NCBI GenBank assembly: GCA_030038695.1
Contig: JASHSN010000078.1
Coordinates: 1 to 5,958, forward strand
DNA length: 5,958 bases
Reading direction: 5' to 3'
Source: Nitrososphaeraceae archaeon
GTDB taxonomy: Archaea; Thermoproteota; Nitrososphaeria; Nitrososphaerales; Nitrososphaeraceae
In this document: positions 4,461 to 5,958 of the stretch, piece after piece
Layout: the number at the start of each line of letters is the position of its first letter
Position numbering within the stretch: position 1 is the first letter of the stretch
Notes under the pieces: model-generated
Told to the model about the DNA's origin: nothing
Seen by the model: the letters and a program-made list of their open reading frames with translations, nothing else
Databases searched by the model: none
Program-made: the position numbers and the translations under genes

Positions 4461-5033
4461 TTATATTGCAATATCTGAACCTGATTCCTCACCTTTGCAT
4501 ACTTTTTCGTAGAGATGATCCATGAATTCTGTTAGCATTGTATGCGTTTCATTATCTTTTGTTCGCATGTAATAGTAAAGTTCTTCTTTTGCTGGGTGAT
4601 GGTCTATACCAATAGATTGTGCAAGTTGTAGGGAAAGATATGTAATCAGTAATTTTCGCATTACAATGTCCTTTCCATAATTGACAAGGTCTACGTTTAG
4701 CTCGTATAATCCGTCTTTCATTTGTGAATTAATATATCGATTTTTTGAATCTCGGCTTTTGAGTGAGAAAGATACGCCCATCATCCTTTGTTTCATATGG
4801 ATCTTTTCTACAACATCGATAAATTTTTCATTTAGATTCTGGTCATGAGTGAGAATCTCTGAGAGCTGGTCAGAGGCCGAAGCCTCACTGATTCCCATTC
4901 TATTAACTAGTGTGAATAATATATGGCACGCTACGCAGCCATTTTCCCTGACTCTTGTTGGCATCATCATTACAGCGTTGATTTCTTGCTCAATCAGATT
5001 TTTTGCGATATCGTGTTTGTCATTTGTTCCCAT
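4461..5033 (-). CDS. Hypothetical helical protein with a CxxCH motif (190 aa)
   Basis: I do not recognise this family. The protein from ATG 5033 begins MGTNDKHDIAKNLIEQEINA and is charged and almost wholly alpha-helical by inspection, with no signal peptide or membrane segment, so it should be cytoplasmic. Residues 33-37 read CVACH, the CxxCH pattern of c-type haem attachment. Haem attachment happens outside the membrane and this protein lacks an export signal, so the match may instead be a redox or metal site, or chance. The C-terminal half (ELNVDLVNYGKDIVMRKLLI onward, ending CKGEESGSDIAI) holds further helices, including DHHPAKEELYYYMRTKD. The upstream neighbour, a small membrane protein, ends 12 bases before this ATG and in the same reading frame, with only TGA 5048-5046 between them. 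A TTG directly after that stop would add four residues. Co-transcription with the membrane protein is likely. Confidence 0.7.
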   Translation of the reverse strand: MGTNDKHDIAKNLIEQEINAVMMMPTRVRENGCVACHILFTLVNRMGISEASASDQLSEILTHDQNLNEKFIDVVEKIHMKQRMMGVSFSLKSRDSKNRYINSQMKDGLYELNVDLVNYGKDIVMRKLLITYLSLQLAQSIGIDHHPAKEELYYYMRTKDNETHTMLTEFMDHLYEKVCKGEESGSDIAI

Positions 5034-5045
5034 AAAATCAATCAA

Positions 5046-5231
5046 TCATATAGAATAGATACAGCTTTCGGAAGCACGACCGACACTGACTGAATAACTA
5101 ACCATAAAAACTAAATAACCTGTTGCTGAAGCCCTGTATAAGTGGGCTAACCAAAATAATGCACCAGCTAGTGGAACGAAGATGATGGCAAGAAACGTCG
5201 CATCTTCACTAGTGAGCGAACTAAGCAGCAT
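5046..5231 (-). CDS. Small membrane protein (61 aa)
   Basis: Function unknown. The protein from ATG 5231 starts MLLSSLTSEDATFLAIIFVP and has one clear membrane helix (about residues 9-26, ATFLAIIFVPLAGALFWL). After a short basic loop (HLYRAS) comes a second, weaker hydrophobic stretch (TGYLVFMVSYSVSV). It ends GRASESCIYSI at TGA 5048-5046. GTG 5243 in the same frame would add four residues. The ATG is preferred because a TATA-like box lies at leaderless distance; AGGAG on the coding strand also precedes it by 11 bases. It lies upstream of the 190-residue helical protein in the same frame, separated by one stop codon, so it may anchor that protein by read-through or pair with it as a subunit. 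It could also be the truncated N-terminus of a larger transporter. Confidence 0.55.
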   Translation of the reverse strand: MLLSSLTSEDATFLAIIFVPLAGALFWLAHLYRASATGYLVFMVSYSVSVGRASESCIYSI

Positions 5232-5253
5232 GACATCAATCACTCCTGGTTGA

Positions 5254-5261
5254 CTTTATTA
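5254..5261 (-). promoter_or_regulatory. TATA-like box for the membrane protein/helical protein pair
   Basis: TAATAAAG on the minus strand is centred about 26 bases before ATG 5231. It is too close to GTG 5243 to serve that start, which is the main reason for choosing the ATG. Confidence 0.4.
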
Positions 5262-5297
5262 CTTTGTTGTATTACCCACGTTTGGTGCTCAGGAGAA

Positions 5298-5325
5298 CTC
5301 ATCATGTATCACATGAGACTTTTTA
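5298..5325 (+). terminator. Hairpin followed by a T-run, purpose unclear
   Basis: CTCAT (5298-5302) pairs with ATGAG (5313-5317), and a short CTTTTT run follows. This looks like a weak intrinsic terminator on the plus strand, but no plus-strand gene ends here. It lies upstream of the minus-strand operon promoter, so a regulatory role there is the alternative. Confidence 0.2.
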
Positions 5326-5620
5326 AGTGAAGACTACAACGCAAGGGAAGCTAATGCCTGCTCAGCCTTCACTATCGATATCGCAGTCTTCGGTAGGTAT
5401 AAGGTGAGGTGAAGTACAATGGACTTTGGTACTAAGCGTGCTCCCATCTATTGTCTCATATTCACAATCTCATCGTTTTGGCAGATTATAACCGTCATAT
5501 CATGTGTGCCTGTGTTTGTCCCTTGTCTCAAATGAATGAGTGGTCTTCATTTTCTCTCTAAAACTGGCAGAACTGAATATAATTAGGATGACTGGTTAAT
5601 GTGTTGACACATGTCGTATC

Positions 5621-5641
5621 ATAACACATAACACATAACAC
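5621..5641 (+). repeat. 7-bp tandem repeat ATAACAC, three copies
   Basis: ATAACAC occurs three times without change at 5621-5641, then degrades into ACATAC. It is a simple-sequence repeat with no visible gene, typical of slippage. Confidence 0.7.
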
Positions 5642-5688
5642 ACATACAGTGGTATAACATGCGCAGTCCTCGCACAATTTAATCCGTT

Positions 5689-5768
5689 TGGTAGCAAAGG
5701 GCAGCAGCTGAAAGCAGGTGAAAACATGATGGTAGCAGCAGTAAGCAAACTGGTAGCAGGTGGAAACA
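5689..5768 (+). repeat. Short interspersed direct repeats (TGGTAGCA, AGCAGGTGRAAACA)
   Basis: TGGTAGCA occurs at 5689-5696, 5730-5737 and 5751-5758. AGCAGGTGAAAACA (5713-5726) recurs as AGCAGGTGGAAACA (5755-5768), 42 bp away. The cluster lies just upstream of the helix-turn-helix gene. One plus frame across it is open but has no start codon, so coding is not supported. Confidence 0.5.
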
Positions 5769-5794
5769 GGTAAAAAAAGCTATTAGGATCTTCA

Positions 5795-5800
5795 TATATT
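5795..5800 (+). promoter_or_regulatory. Possible TATA box of the helix-turn-helix gene
   Basis: TATATT lies within CATATATTG about 40 bp before ATG 5838, which would leave a leader of roughly 15 bases. This is less convincing than the leaderless promoters elsewhere in the window. Confidence 0.3.
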
Positions 5801-5837
5801 GTAATGGTAGTGGCAGATTTTGGGTTCGCTATTGGAT

Positions 5838-5958
5838 ATGACCAGGGAAGAAAAAGAACAGTACGTAATTCAACTTTACGAAGAGAATAAGTCGACAAGG
5901 GAAATTGCTAAACTTGTGCATATGTCATTTAGTGCCATAGGGGCTATAACAAAGAAAG
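5838..5958 (+). CDS. Small helix-turn-helix DNA-binding protein, 5' part only
   Basis: The first 40 residues are present and the gene runs off the window. The protein starts MTREEKEQYVIQLYEENKST and continues REIAKLVHMSFSAIGAITKK. The segment from about residue 19 to 38 is a helix-turn-helix of the 'S.REIAK.V.MS...IGAI.KK' type, as in resolvase/IS630-like and sigma-like DNA readers, so sequence-specific DNA binding is expected. To my knowledge proteins with this opening are a multi-copy family in soil Thaumarchaeota genomes, with a coiled or charged C-terminal region that cannot be seen here. The start is fixed by a TAG in the same frame at 5808-5810 and is the first ATG after it; a TTG six bases earlier is possible. 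Its role, whether host regulator or relic of a mobile element, is not decided by the sequence. Confidence 0.75.
   Translation, partial: MTREEKEQYVIQLYEENKSTREIAKLVHMSFSAIGAITKK

Larger units (their letters stand above)
5262..5837. other. Non-coding stretch with simple repeats
   Basis: No gene is supported in these 576 bases on either strand. The long minus-strand frame at 5596-5898 runs across tandem repeats and the start of the next gene and has no domain. Visible structure: a small hairpin followed by T residues (5298-5325), partly self-complementary CTTCAC/GTGAAG segments (5327-5391), a 7-bp tandem repeat (5621-5641), and repeated AGCAGGTG and TGGTAGCA words (5689-5768). Confidence 0.5.

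Noticed and set aside
147..5048. Genome-wide reassignment of TGA to tryptophan, suggested by three in-frame TGA codons (147, 3631, 5048 minus).
   Set aside because: TGA also ends genes at natural positions (1189 minus, 1846, 4394), TGG is used normally for Trp, and one of the three sites (147) fits Ser better than Trp. Independent gene decay is simpler.
5373..5383. Overlapping palindromes TATCGATA and CGATATCG.
   Set aside because: Eight-base palindromes are common by chance and nothing around them suggests a site.
5621..5768. Possible CRISPR-like array in the repeat-rich right end.
   Set aside because: Repeat words are short, unequal in spacing and partly tandem; there are no regular spacers and no cas genes.
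5596..5898. Minus-strand ORF of 100 codons.
   Set aside because: It crosses simple repeats and the start of the helix-turn-helix gene, and its cysteine/tyrosine-rich stretches come from the repeats.

Overview
The window looks like a sparsely coding, partly decaying stretch of a soil-type ammonia-oxidising archaeon (Nitrososphaeria/Thaumarchaeota, perhaps near Nitrososphaera or Nitrosocosmicus). This is judged by eye, without a database search. The base composition is moderately AT-rich. Most supported genes have an archaeal TATA box whose centre lies about 26-28 bp upstream of the start codon, which implies leaderless mRNAs. Several products resemble families I associate with these archaea: an AHSA1/SRPBCC protein, a COG1237-type metallo-beta-lactamase-fold protein, very small zinc fingers, and a short helix-turn-helix protein beginning MTREEKEQYV.

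Layout. Positions 1-218 hold a probable broken RadA-like N-terminal helix-hairpin-helix reading frame, interrupted by TGA. A four-cysteine zinc-ribbon-like mini-protein (331-513) and an unrecognised 112-residue protein (728-1066) follow. On the minus strand, 1189-1470 encodes a secreted protein made of a signal peptide and two 30-residue cysteine repeats. A C2H2-like mini zinc finger lies at 1634-1846. Then come about 700 bases with no convincing gene; these hold two clear copies of a three-copy dispersed repeat. A doubtful small ORF (2545-2730) precedes a well-formed promoter and a secreted Gly/Trp-rich peptide with an 18-bp tandem repeat (2839-3051). After a further 470 non-coding bases come two adjacent broken genes: an AHSA1-domain gene with TGA where a tryptophan is expected, and an N-terminally truncated, frameshifted MBL-fold gene (3523-4396). 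On the minus strand, a small membrane protein (5046-5231) and a 190-residue helical protein of unknown function (4461-5033) share a reading frame and are separated by a single TGA. The right end has about 590 bases with simple repeats, then the start of a helix-turn-helix gene that runs off the window.

The genes do not form one pathway. The picture is an accessory region with small secreted and zinc-binding proteins, each apparently on its own leaderless promoter, mixed with genes in decay. The only likely operon is the minus-strand membrane protein/helical protein pair. No mobile element, CRISPR array, tRNA or rRNA was recognised. The main points of interest are the repeated in-frame TGA interruptions, the secreted repeat proteins and the dispersed TACCACAA-type repeat.
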